16,252 nt of DNA from DATKDU01 sp035512595 (GCA_035512595.1 DATKDU010000224.1:1-16252); one strand, 5' to 3'. Counted from the first letter of the stretch, positions 6,498 through 13,880 are shown. A program made the numbers and translations. Notes: a model not told the origin generated them from the sequence alone.

Positions 6498-7084
6498 CCT
6501 TTGTCGCGCTTCAGGCCGGGGTGCTCGCGGCCGTCGATCGTTCCCTTGTCGCGGGCCTCGGCAAAGTCGCCATCGACGATCGTCTCGCCGTTGAGGACTA
6601 CTTTCACCTTCGTCCCATCCAGCGTGATCTCCTCGCTGTTCCACTCGCCCGTCGGCTTGAGGAAGCCGCGCTTGGCAGCAATCACACCGTAGACCGAGCC
6701 GTGATACTGGTACTCTTTTAGTTCCTTGTACCGCGGGTGTCCGTCGTCGAGAATCTGGATCTCCATGCCCACGAATGCCGGGTCCCCTTGCATCGGGGTG
6801 CGGAGGCCAACGCCGTTGTTCGCGCCCGGCGTGAGCTTGAATTCGAAGCGGAAGACGAAGTTGCCGTACTCCTTGTCCGTGTAGAGGTTGCCGCTCCCTT
6901 TGGGCTTGCAGATCAGCACGCCGTCCTTGACTTCATAGCCGTCGGTTCCACCCTGCCAGCCGTTGAGGGTCTTCCCGTCGAACAGCGGGTAGAAGCCTTC
7001 TTCGGCAGCGGGTTTTTCCTCGGCAATCACCGCAGTAGCCAGGGCCAGGATGAAGGCAGCAGCCAAAGTAAATGACCGACGCAT
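6428..7084 (-). CDS. Secreted DUF1080 (3-keto-disaccharide hydrolase-type, concanavalin-like) protein
   Basis: ATG 7084 is supported by AAGGA 8 nt upstream and by a signal peptide directly after it (MRRSFTLAAAFILALATAVIA, likely cut before EEKP). The 218-residue product is a single DUF1080 domain: it opens FYPLFDGKTLNGWQGG and continues with GNFVFRFEFKLTPGANNGVGLRTP, MEIQILDDG and YQYHGSVYG. It closes HVEFRNIQIKELK. The family adopts a concanavalin-like jelly roll and is very abundant in planctomycetes. Some members hydrolyse 3-keto-glycosides, so an exported role in sugar breakdown fits. It has its own promoter. The tail-to-tail overlap of 70 nt with the small + strand gene is unusual here because no repeat separates them. 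Confidence 0.93.
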   Translation of the reverse strand: MRRSFTLAAAFILALATAVIAEEKPAAEEGFYPLFDGKTLNGWQGGTDGYEVKDGVLICKPKGSGNLYTDKEYGNFVFRFEFKLTPGANNGVGLRTPMQGDPAFVGMEIQILDDGHPRYKELKEYQYHGSVYGVIAAKRGFLKPTGEWNSEEITLDGTKVKVVLNGETIVDGDFAEARDKGTIDGREHPGLKRDKGYIAFCGHGAHVEFRNIQIKELK

Positions 7085-7141
7085 GGGCGAGATCCTTGGG
7101 GATGGGTCGAGGTGGGAAAGCGTGGGTGAGCCAGTCGAAAT

Positions 7142-7171
7142 ATTGTAACTGCCCGGCAGCAGACGCTTCAA
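7142..7171 (-). promoter_or_regulatory. Sigma70-like promoter of the DUF1080 gene
   Basis: Read on the - strand: TTGAAG (7171-7166), an 18-nt spacer, then TACAAT (7147-7142), matching four and five of six consensus positions. Transcription would start near 7135, leaving a ~50-nt leader. Confidence 0.6.
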
Positions 7172-7204
7172 TCTGGCGGGGCACTGGGATTTCTTTCCAA
7201 CAGT

Positions 7205-7233
7205 TTGCAAGCCGCTGACAAAAGCGCTATCAT
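7205..7233 (+). promoter_or_regulatory. Sigma70-like promoter of the HINT-domain gene
   Basis: TTGCAA (7205-7210), a 17-nt spacer and TATCAT (7228-7233) make a good housekeeping-type promoter. The predicted start near 7240 leaves an ~80-nt leader ending in AGGAGGT (7307-7313), 7 nt before ATG 7321. Confidence 0.65.
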
Positions 7234-7320
7234 GCGCCTGGTCAGGGGTCCCCTCGGAACAGCGAGGTCTGTCGAATTCTCGGCATTACGGGAGACTTTC
7301 CTCCCCAGGAGGTATGAATC

Positions 7321-9120
7321 ATGGTACGCACGCTTGCGCCTGCGCGCGCCTTGGCACTGTTTGTCGCCGCCGGTTTGGGAGTTGTTCTCGTCTGGGGGGC
7401 CGTCAGTCGGGCTGAAACCCGGCACGCCGATCGGGCCGCGGCGGAGGAAGCGGTGCAGGAAGCGCTGCAGCGGGAGATTTATGGCCTGACGTCGCAGCGG
7501 GAAAGCCTGCTGCATGCGGCCATCGAGCGCTCGCCGCAGTATGCGCCGGCGCTGTGGCACCTGGGGCACGTGAAGGACGCCCGCAACCGCTGGATCACCA
7601 GCGGCGACTTCATCGAGCGATGGACCGCCTCGCGGGCGACGAAGCGTTATCTGGCCGAGCGGGAGAAAGCGGCCGACACCGCCAGCGGGCAACTGGCGCT
7701 GGCCGAGTATTGCCGCCGCGAGGGGCTGACCGAGCAGATGCGCAGCCACCTGACGCGGGTGCTGGAGCACAATCCGAATCACGAGGCGGCGCGGGCGGCA
7801 CTCGGCTTTCGGCGGATGGGGCCGCTGTGGCTGAACCGCGAGGAGATCGAAGCGGAGGAAGCGATTTTAAGGGCGCAGGAGGAATCGGTCCGCAAGTGGC
7901 GGGGCGCCATGGAGGAGTTGGCCGCAGCGCTGAATAGCGACAGCCCGCGGCGGCGATCCAGCGCGGCACAGCGGCTGCGCGAGCTGCGCGACCCCTCGGC
8001 CATTGCCGCCCTGGAGCGGATCGTGTCGCCGACGAGCGACAATGCAGCGCGGGTCGTGATCGGGGCGCTGGCGGCAATGAGCGAGCCGGAAGCTTCGCTG
8101 TCGCTGGCGCGGCACGCCGTCTATTACCCGTCGCTGGTGGTGCGGGAAGAAGCCTCGTCGGCACTCGGCCGGCGCGACCTGCACAGCTATGTGCCGGGAC
8201 TGTTGGAGATGATGGTCACGCCGGTGACGAGCCGCGTGGCCGCGGCCACCTTGCCCGGCGGCCGCATCGGCTACCGGCACGCGTTCGTGCGGGAAACGGC
8301 CGACCGCCAGGATGTGCTCGTGCTCGACACGGAGTTCGTGCGCGTGGCTCAGGGGGGCAGCCGTGCGGATGCGACCCGCCGGGCCGTATTCAATGTTGTG
8401 TCTACCGCGCGGCAGCGCGAGCTCGGTGCCGAGCAGCAGAACCAGACGACGATTCGGCTGAATGAACGCCTCGCCTGGGTCCTCAACCGGGCCACGCAGC
8501 AAGACCTCCCCGCCTCGCCGGAGACGTGGTGGAAGTGGTGGAACGACCAGAACGAGATTCTGCCGGCCAGTCAAAAGACGCGGGCGGTGAGCCAGGTGTT
8601 CCGCCGCGTGCAGATCGCCGATCCCGTGCCGATCACCGGCGGCGGCATTCAAACCGGCGGCGGCGGCGGGGAATGCCTCGTGGCCGGCACGCTGGTCTGG
8701 ACCGCCAGCGGGCCTCTCGCCGTAGAGAAGGTGCAGCGCGGCGACCTCGTGCTCTCGCAGGACGTGGAAAGCGGCGAGCTGTCGTTCAAGCCCGTGCTGC
8801 GGACCACGACGCGGCCGCGGGGGAAGACCGTCAAGTTCACCGCCGGGCTGGAGACGTTTGAGTGCAGCGGCGGGCACGTGTTCTGGGTTTCCGGCGAAGG
8901 ATGGATGAAGGCCAGCCAGCTTGAATCGGGCATGCTGCTGCACACCGCCAGCGGCCCGGCGACGATCGTGTCGGTCGATCGCGGCAGCGATGCGGAGACT
9001 TTCAATCTGGTCGTGGCTGATTTTTCCACCTACTTCGTCGGCCAGCAGAAGATCCTGTCGCACGATTTCACGCTCCGCCGCGCGACCAGCGCCGTCGTGC
9101 CGGGGCTCAAGCCGGAATAA
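7321..9120 (+). CDS. Exported HEAT/TPR-like protein with C-terminal HINT (intein/hedgehog-like) domain
   Basis: The start is ATG 7321, 7 nt after AGGAGGT. The 599-residue product has an N-terminal membrane or signal segment (~9-31), helical TPR-like repeats (~45-165), a HEAT-like part (~200-300) and a Gly-rich linker (TGGGGGE). The HINT domain runs from ~452 to 582. Its blocks are Cys452-LVAGTLVWTASGPLAVEKV (splice-site nucleophile), GGHVFWVSGEGW with His519, and TFNLVVADFSTYFVGQQKIL ending His581-Asp582. Only 17 residues follow. HINT domains self-cleave at the Cys peptide bond; inteins also need a terminal Asn, which is Asp here. N-terminal cleavage without splicing is therefore expected, as in hedgehog proteins. 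In polymorphic toxins a toxin follows the HINT domain; here none does, so the HEAT/TPR part would be the released or attached cargo (inference). Confidence 0.88.
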   Translation: MVRTLAPARALALFVAAGLGVVLVWGAVSRAETRHADRAAAEEAVQEALQREIYGLTSQRESLLHAAIERSPQYAPALWHLGHVKDARNRWITSGDFIERWTASRATKRYLAEREKAADTASGQLALAEYCRREGLTEQMRSHLTRVLEHNPNHEAARAALGFRRMGPLWLNREEIEAEEAILRAQEESVRKWRGAMEELAAALNSDSPRRRSSAAQRLRELRDPSAIAALERIVSPTSDNAARVVIGALAAMSEPEASLSLARHAVYYPSLVVREEASSALGRRDLHSYVPGLLEMMVTPVTSRVAAATLPGGRIGYRHAFVRETADRQDVLVLDTEFVRVAQGGSRADATRRAVFNVVSTARQRELGAEQQNQTTIRLNERLAWVLNRATQQDLPASPETWWKWWNDQNEILPASQKTRAVSQVFRRVQIADPVPITGGGIQTGGGGGECLVAGTLVWTASGPLAVEKVQRGDLVLSQDVESGELSFKPVLRTTTRPRGKTVKFTAGLETFECSGGHVFWVSGEGWMKASQLESGMLLHTASGPATIVSVDRGSDAETFNLVVADFSTYFVGQQKILSHDFTLRRATSAVVPGLKPE

Positions 9121-9138
9121 AGCGGAGGATCATCTTTC

Positions 9139-9210
9139 GCCGCGGATGGACGCGGGTGATGCGGATCAGTCCTGATAATCCGTGTCATTCGCGTTTATCC
9201 GCGGCTTTTT
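9139..9210 (+). terminator. 28-bp hairpin with T-run after the HINT gene
   Basis: Arm 9139-9166 pairs with 9178-9205 along all 28 positions without a gap: 22 Watson-Crick and 6 G.U pairs, with an 11-nt loop, followed by TTTTT (9206-9210). It starts 18 nt after the stop of the HINT gene. Read on the - strand, the six wobble positions would be A.C mismatches, so the fold is best in the + transcript. The arms contain CGCGGAT-like words that I recall from a common planctomycete repeat, so it may be both repeat and terminator. Confidence 0.75.
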
Positions 9211-9321
9211 CGTCGGCTGCTCGGCTGCGCATTTGCCGCAGCGTCTGCTCCCGCGAAACTGCTCGCCGCTCGCTTGTCAAGAGGCAATCCGCATTCGGAT
9301 TTCCTCGGCGAGATTCCGTCT

Positions 9322-9350
9322 TTGTGCGCCGCGCACCGCGAGCGTATAAT
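9322..9350 (+). promoter_or_regulatory. Sigma70-like promoter of the DUF2617 gene
   Basis: TTGTGC (9322-9327), a 17-nt spacer and a perfect TATAAT (9345-9350). Transcription from about 9357 gives a ~60-nt leader with AAGGA (9401-9405) before GTG 9416. The stretch 9211-9321 between the hairpin and this promoter shows no gene. Confidence 0.7.
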
Positions 9351-9415
9351 CCGGGCATCGTTATTCATCTCGCCGCCCATTGGCAGCGAACCCTCGCGCG
9401 AAGGAACTGACTCCC

Positions 9416-9955
9416 GTGCTCTCCGTCAGGCCGAAAGTCGCCGAACTGGCGTTCCAACTCTTCGGACGCGCTCTGCATCCCGAGTTGTTCGAGGTCTACA
9501 AGGCACGCGGCATTTCTCGCGGCGACTACGCGGCCCACGTCGGCATCACCAGTGCCGGCCACATTGTCACCTGGCGCTATCGCGGGCTGACCCTCACCGA
9601 AGTGGCCTGCTCCGCCCAGCACCCGCTCCCGGAACGCCGGCGCCTGTTGTCGTACCGCCTCAAGGGGCAGCGAAGCGACAAGGTCGAATGCCGCGGCGGC
9701 ATCACCTACCAGATGAGCTTCCAGCTCGAGACGGTGACGCCGGACGTCTTCTGGACCTTTCAAGAAGAAATCACCCGCGAGGGGGAGCGCGAAGGGTTAC
9801 TACACACCTTCGATTCCAGCGGCCGGATGGCGATCGGTGCGCTGAGCTACATCAGCGTCGAAACGCGGCAGCGGAGCCTGCTCGTCCAGGCGTTCCACAC
9901 GTTTCCCGACGACTACGCCATCGTCAAGACGCAGTCGGTGTTTGAACTGCCGTAG
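9416..9955 (+). CDS. DUF2617 family protein
   Basis: GTG 9416 is chosen because AAGGA lies 10 nt upstream and the protein then begins MLSVRPKVAELAFQLFGRAL, a typical start for this family; TTG 9380 is a longer alternative. The 179 residues have no signal peptide or membrane segment. Recognisable stretches are LHPELFEVYKARGI, GDYAAHVGITSAGHIVTW, LPERRRLLSYRLKG and LVQAFHTFPDDYAIVKTQSVFEL, all close to DUF2617 as I know it. The function of the family is unknown. The gene has its own promoter. Its stop codon TAG (9953-9955) is supplied by the first palindrome of the repeat cluster, only one residue after the usual FEL ending. Confidence 0.85.
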   Translation: MLSVRPKVAELAFQLFGRALHPELFEVYKARGISRGDYAAHVGITSAGHIVTWRYRGLTLTEVACSAQHPLPERRRLLSYRLKGQRSDKVECRGGITYQMSFQLETVTPDVFWTFQEEITREGEREGLLHTFDSSGRMAIGALSYISVETRQRSLLVQAFHTFPDDYAIVKTQSVFELP

Positions 9956-10053
9956 AACGGAATTAATTCCGTTCAAAAGATGCGTAGAACGGAATTTATT
10001 CCGTTCATCTCGCCGTCGTTGTTCGCCCCGAACGGAATGCATTCCGTTCTACG
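9951..10053. repeat. Three copies of a 24-25-nt palindromic repeat with variable centre
   Basis: Copies 1 (9951-9975) and 2 (9983-10007) are direct and copy 3 (10030-10053) is inverted. The cores are GAACGGAATTAATTCCGTTC, GAACGGAATTTATTCCGTTC and GAACGGAATGCATTCCGTTC; copies 1 and 3 are perfect 20-bp palindromes although their centres differ. Each copy carries CGTAG on one side. Copy 1 provides the TAG stop of the DUF2617 gene, and copy 3, read on the other strand, provides the TAG stop of the dispanin gene. Confidence 0.95.
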
Positions 10054-10417
10054 CGCCCGCTGCCGCGATCGCGCCCAGCATGTATAGGGCGCAGAATGGA
10101 CCCACGCAGAAAAGGTTCAGCGCCACGGCAATGCCGACGGCAATCATCAGCCACAATTTGGCGCTGTTGGACGCTTCGATCGCCGCCTGGTAGTTTCCCT
10201 GCCGCAAGTGGCCGTCCACCTGGGCCGCGAAGACGATCGCCGGAATCGCCAGCACCCCGCCGCAGCAGATCAGCGCCAAAACCGACTCCATGAGCCAGTT
10301 CTTGACCGTCCCCGGCGGCAACGGCTGGCCGTACAGCGGGGGACCTTGCGGCGCGTACGGTCCCGGCGCTCCATAAGACGGGGGATAATTCGGCGGGGGT
10401 TCAAAGGGATTGCTCAT
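10049..10417 (-). CDS. CD225/dispanin family small membrane protein
   Basis: ATG 10417 (MSNPFEPPPN) gives 122 residues; GTG 10426 would add three. Residues 1-37 are rich in Pro, Tyr and Gly. Then come two membrane helices, ~42-65 and ~86-118. Between them is the family signature: NWLMESVLALICC at the start of helix 1, AIPAIVFAAQVDGHLRQGNY after it, and EASNSAKLWLMIAVG entering helix 2. That is the dispanin pattern also seen in eukaryotic IFITM proteins. Bacterial members are common but mostly uncharacterised. It lies 15 nt behind the hydrolase gene in the same direction, so the two may share a transcript. The stop codon comes from the palindromic repeat. No strong ribosome binding site is visible. 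Confidence 0.85.
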   Translation of the reverse strand: MSNPFEPPPNYPPSYGAPGPYAPQGPPLYGQPLPPGTVKNWLMESVLALICCGGVLAIPAIVFAAQVDGHLRQGNYQAAIEASNSAKLWLMIAVGIAVALNLFCVGPFCALYMLGAIAAAGA

Positions 10418-10432
10418 GCGGGGCACCGGGGG

Positions 10433-11224
10433 CTAATTCGCCACAAACGCTCCGATCTTGGAATTCACCGCTGAGGGCTGTTCGAGCGGCGACATGTGGC
10501 CAGCGCCGGCGATCTGGACGAATGTCGCCCCAGGAATTGCCGCGGCAATTTGCTCCATCTCCTGCGGCGTGGAAATCGGGTCGTGCTGGCCGCCAAGGAC
10601 GAGCGTCGGCACATCGATCTGCGGCAGACGCGGCGTGAAATCAGGCCGCTCGGCCATGCCGCGGAGGGCGGCGGCCATGCCGTCGGGATGGGTCTTGAGC
10701 ATCACGCTGCGCGTGGCTTCGACGAACGGCTTTTGCTGCTCGATGCTCTCGGGCGCGAAGAGTTTGGGAAGCATCGACTCGGCCACGACCTGCGGGCCTT
10801 CGGCCAGCACTTTCTCGGCTGTCTGTAGTCGCGCCGCTGCCCCTTCCGCCGTGTCGGCGACCGCCCGCGTGTCGCACAGGATCAGCTTCGCCAGCCGCTG
10901 GCGGTGGCGGTCCCAAAACTGCCAGCCGACGTAGCCTCCCATCGACAGCCCGCAGAACACCACCGGCTCGCGGACCTGCATCGCATCGAGCAATTGCGCC
11001 AGATCGTCGGCATACTGCGCCATCGTCACCGTACCGGGCGTCACGTCGCTGTTGCCAAAGCCCCGCAGGTCCGGTGCGATCACGCGGTTCTGGCGGGACA
11101 GCGCGTCGATCTGGGCGGACCACATCGTGTGATCGAGAGGAAAGCCGTGGACCAACAGGAGCGGCACTCCCGCGCCACGTTCGGTCACGTTCAAGGAAAT
11201 GTCAGCGAAGGTGATGCGCGCCAT
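10433..11224 (-). CDS. Alpha/beta hydrolase
   Basis: ATG 11224 has GAGG 7 nt upstream. The 263-residue protein is a complete alpha/beta hydrolase. The oxyanion motif is HGFPLD (His26-Gly27), the nucleophile elbow GLSMGG has Ser94, the acid is Asp215 in GGQHDP, and the catalytic His243 lies in GAGHMSPLEQP. All three triad residues are present with normal spacing, and ~120-195 form the cap. It resembles the 3-oxoadipate enol-lactonase/esterase group of cytoplasmic enzymes. The substrate cannot be told, and nothing nearby suggests an aromatic-degradation pathway. It follows the DUF2752 gene by 9 nt and precedes the dispanin gene by 15 nt, so these three probably form one operon on the - strand. 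Confidence 0.93.
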   Translation of the reverse strand: MARITFADISLNVTERGAGVPLLLVHGFPLDHTMWSAQIDALSRQNRVIAPDLRGFGNSDVTPGTVTMAQYADDLAQLLDAMQVREPVVFCGLSMGGYVGWQFWDRHRQRLAKLILCDTRAVADTAEGAAARLQTAEKVLAEGPQVVAESMLPKLFAPESIEQQKPFVEATRSVMLKTHPDGMAAALRGMAERPDFTPRLPQIDVPTLVLGGQHDPISTPQEMEQIAAAIPGATFVQIAGAGHMSPLEQPSAVNSKIGAFVAN

Positions 11225-11233
11225 CGTGGAGCC

Positions 11234-11725
11234 TCATATTCCAAAAACCCGCCCCCAGAGGCGGAAGATCCAGACACCCAGGAGGAGGATTGCCAGCACG
11301 TAATACACGCCGTTGGCCGAACTTCCCAGCCGCAGCTCGCCCCAGCCGCGCGACAGCCGCCACAGTTGCACGCCACGCCAGGGAATCTGAAACGCGGCAA
11401 TTGCGTACAAGAGCAGCCCCGCCGGATGATATTGCCAGGCATCGGCCAGCCGGCCGTGGCCGATGGAGATGAACGAGCGCGTCAGCCCGCAACCGGCACA
11501 TTCGAGGCCCGTCATCCGACGAAACGAGCAGAGCTCCGGCAGCGGCTGATTGATCACCGGCACAAGCACTTCCCGCGCATCGCGAATCGTCAGCACCAGC
11601 GACAGGCCGAGGGCGAGCGCCGGCAGCACGAGCCAGATGCTGTGAAAGAGCCACAAGGACGAACGCCGCTCCGTGGGAAGAGCGCTGGGGGCGTCGCAGC
11701 GATGTTGGATTTGGGTCATCGACAT
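11234..11725 (-). CDS. DUF2752 family membrane protein
   Basis: ATG 11725 (MSMTQIQHRC) is preferred and gives 163 residues; ATG 11719 is equally possible. The longer frame to 11770 would be translated from the inverted repeat and is rejected. Membrane helices are seen at ~28-46, ~100-118 and ~138-158. The hallmark of DUF2752 lies between: LECAGCGLTRSFISIGHGRLADAW, with the CxGCGxTR motif whose two Cys could bind metal or form a disulfide. The family's function is unknown. It appears to be the first gene of a - strand operon with the hydrolase and dispanin genes. No clear ribosome binding site is seen before either ATG. Confidence 0.85.
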   Translation of the reverse strand: MSMTQIQHRCDAPSALPTERRSSLWLFHSIWLVLPALALGLSLVLTIRDAREVLVPVINQPLPELCSFRRMTGLECAGCGLTRSFISIGHGRLADAWQYHPAGLLLYAIAAFQIPWRGVQLWRLSRGWGELRLGSSANGVYYVLAILLLGVWIFRLWGRVFGI

Positions 11726-11734
11726 GGGAACGTC

Positions 11735-11813
11735 GAATGACCAATGACCAGGTCCCAATGACCAGTGCAACCTCTTTCCGTCTTGGTCATTGGGACTTGG
11801 TCATTGGTCATTT
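11735..11813. repeat. 31-bp inverted repeat of ATGACCA words
   Basis: Arm 11735-11765 pairs with 11783-11813: 28 Watson-Crick and 3 G.T pairs, with a 17-nt loop. The arms repeat AATGACCA at short intervals. The right arm contains TCA 11808-11810, which on the - strand is the TGA stop of the TPR gene. The left arm ends 9 nt before the start of DUF2752. It therefore fills the whole gap between two - strand genes. Confidence 0.9.
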
Positions 11814-13634
11814 CTCTTTCTTTGCGTCGCGCTCTTTCACGAACAGTGCCAATTGCCGCTGCATCTGGCCCGAGTGCGGCTCTTCCTGGAGCGCGAGCAA
11901 TTGATACTTGACGGCGTTGTCGAAATCCTCCTTGGCGAAATAGCAGCGGCCGAGGGTGTCCAGATACGCGGCATACTTGGGCATCAACTCGTTGGACTTG
12001 AGGCTGCACTGGAGGGCCTCGTCGTAATCGCCGGTCGTGTTGCTGACGAGCCAGGCGAGCTGGTTGCAGTGGTTGGCCACCATCCCGGCATAGGCCGAGC
12101 GGAGCGATTCTTCCGTCTGCTGGTCCAGACGCACCTTGTAGGCGTTGATTTCTTCGCGGAACTGCTCGGTCGCCTTGGTGATGTAGTTGAGGGTCTGCTT
12201 GCGGCGCTCCTCGTTTTGATTGGGGAGGCGATACAAGGCGATCAGCACGTCGGCATCGGTGGGATCCGACTGCACCCCGCGGTCGAGCTGCTCGCTCGCC
12301 TTCTGGACGTCCCCCTTCTCCAGCAGGTCGAGGGCATAGAAGTAGTGCAGCCGCGAGCGCACTCCTTCCAGATTGCGAAACTGGGCCGCCCGGTCGCGAG
12401 CGGCCATGTCCTTGTCGATCGCATCCACGAAGCCCTGCAAGGCCTCCGCCGCCGCCAGCTCCTTGCCGATGTCGTGCAGCATTTCCGCCAGCGCGGCGCG
12501 GGCCCGCAGATCCTCGTCCGAACCGGCAGCAGCCCGGCTGATGATCGCCAGGAATTCGCGCTGGGCCCAGTCGAACATCCCCCGCTTCTGCAGCTCGAGC
12601 GCCGCCAGGCGATGATCCTCCAGCTTGTCGGCACTCGCCTCCAGGGCCTGCTGGGCCAGCTCCTCGGCCCGCTCAGTTTTCTTCTGCTTCAGGAACGCTT
12701 CCGCCCGCAGGTATTGCAGCTTCGGACTTTCGGCAAACCCCTGCGGGAACCGCGCGGCGACCTCCTCCACGACGCTCCACACCTCCCGGTGGATCAGCCA
12801 GTCCACGATCTCCGCCAGTTGCTCCTGCGTCCCTTCCATCAGCACCAGCGACTGGCGGATCACCTCCACCGCCCGCTGGGGATGCTGCGATTGCTGGAGC
12901 AGGGCCACTTGATAGCGATACAGGTCGCGCACGATCTCGCGGCTCGTCCGCTCGGGGAACTGCGTGAGCACGTCGTGCTCCGCCTTGGCGTGGGCATCCC
13001 ACTCCGCCAATGCCGATTCGGGATCGGCCAGCGTCTTGGCGAACGTCCGCAGCCACGCAGCCGCCGATCGCTTGCCGGTGCCGGCAATGGCGGCAATCCG
13101 CTTGGCCGCGGCGGCGCGCGCCTCGCCATCTTCGATCGCCGGCTGACTCATCACGTTGAGTGCCGCCTGCTTGGAAAGCTCGTCGCTCCCCTCGTAACGC
13201 GCCAGCCGGCACAAGGCGTACACCCCCTCGCGATTGGGGAGCGTGCGCAACAGGTCGATGCGGCTCTTGCGGTCCAGCTCGCTCAGGTCGCCATAGCCAC
13301 GGAGGATCTGAATGACGTGCGGTGAATCGGTTTCGTCGTGCCACTTGACCTGCATCGAACGGACTAGAAAGCGGGCCCTTAGCGCGATCTCGATGTCTTC
13401 GTGATGCTGGGCATCGTTCAAGGCGTCGAATGCCGCCAGGCCAAAGTCCCCCAGTTCCGTTTGCGCCTTTTCACGCACCGAGAAGTCCGCGGCACCGAGC
13501 TGGTCGATCAGCCGCGCAATGCGATCCTGCTCATCCGGGGGCGGAGTTGCCGGCTGGTTCTGGCACCAGGCAGGGGCTGCCAATGCCGCGAGGAGAAGCA
13601 ACACGAACAAAAGGCGTACGATGACGGTGGACAT
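11808..13634 (-). CDS. Secreted HEAT/TPR repeat protein of unknown function
   Basis: The start is ATG 13634 with a weak AGGG 8 nt upstream. The 608-residue product begins with a signal peptide (VRLLFVLLLLAALAAPAW) that could be cut near Cys24 or Gln25; the residues before Cys24 do not make a good lipobox. Residues ~36-95 (RLIDQLGAADFSVREKAQTEL) form a HEAT-like segment I recall at the front of many planctomycete secreted proteins. The rest is almost wholly helical, with TPR-like units at, for example, ~300-330 (LQYLRAEAFLKQKKTERAEE), ~432-460 and ~554-586 (LDTLGRCYFAKEDFDNAVKY). It probably scaffolds protein contacts outside the cytoplasm (inference). The TGA stop lies in the inverted repeat that follows. 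A long + strand frame over the same DNA is an antisense artefact. Confidence 0.88.
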   Translation of the reverse strand: MSTVIVRLLFVLLLLAALAAPAWCQNQPATPPPDEQDRIARLIDQLGAADFSVREKAQTELGDFGLAAFDALNDAQHHEDIEIALRARFLVRSMQVKWHDETDSPHVIQILRGYGDLSELDRKSRIDLLRTLPNREGVYALCRLARYEGSDELSKQAALNVMSQPAIEDGEARAAAAKRIAAIAGTGKRSAAAWLRTFAKTLADPESALAEWDAHAKAEHDVLTQFPERTSREIVRDLYRYQVALLQQSQHPQRAVEVIRQSLVLMEGTQEQLAEIVDWLIHREVWSVVEEVAARFPQGFAESPKLQYLRAEAFLKQKKTERAEELAQQALEASADKLEDHRLAALELQKRGMFDWAQREFLAIISRAAAGSDEDLRARAALAEMLHDIGKELAAAEALQGFVDAIDKDMAARDRAAQFRNLEGVRSRLHYFYALDLLEKGDVQKASEQLDRGVQSDPTDADVLIALYRLPNQNEERRKQTLNYITKATEQFREEINAYKVRLDQQTEESLRSAYAGMVANHCNQLAWLVSNTTGDYDEALQCSLKSNELMPKYAAYLDTLGRCYFAKEDFDNAVKYQLLALQEEPHSGQMQRQLALFVKERDAKKEK

Positions 13635-13845
13635 GGAATCGACCCTGCGAGTCGCAAGCGGGCGGTCAGGTCTGGCCGCCCTTTAAGCAGGATACCCCAC
13701 CGGGGGAAAACGGGGCAAGTTGACAAACGACTGGTGCAACGGGCTTTTGAGCAATTTTTGACTCGTTTGCGGTTCCAAACCGCTTAGTTCCCGCGACTTG
13801 TATCCCCTCTCGCCGCGCGCCATGATTGATTTGGCTGCTGGCTGC
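13635..13845. other. Divergent intergenic region between the TPR gene and ispH
   Basis: On the - strand a weak promoter is possible for the TPR gene: TTGCCC, an 18-nt spacer, TATCCT (about 13717-13688). On the + strand TTGACT (13758-13763) could be a -35 box for ispH but lacks a good -10 box. GCGGTT and AACCGC form a 6-bp hairpin at 13769-13783. GGCTGCTGGCTGCTG lies just before the CCCTGAA array. No gene is visible. Confidence 0.4.
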
Positions 13846-13880
13846 TGAACCCTGAACCCTGAACCCTGAACCTGACCCTG
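13846..13880. repeat. Tandem TGAACCC array directly before ispH
   Basis: Three 7-nt TGAACCC units in a row are followed by decayed copies (TGAACC, TGACCC) and end at the base before ATG 13881. It is the same unit as the inverted array at 4861-4932, here in one orientation. It occupies the place where a ribosome binding site would be expected. Confidence 0.85.

Noticed and set aside
9951..10053. CRISPR array
   Set aside because: Only three short palindromic units in mixed orientation with unequal spacers of 7 and 22 nt, and no cas genes nearby. It is an intergenic palindromic repeat.
11726..11770. N-terminal extension of DUF2752 to TTG 11770
   Set aside because: The added residues are encoded by the inverted repeat and have no ribosome binding site.
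11790..13325. 511-codon + strand frame opposite the TPR gene
   Set aside because: The - strand frame has a signal peptide and TPR/HEAT pattern, while the + strand product is Leu/Arg/Gln/His-rich shadow sequence beginning in the repeat.
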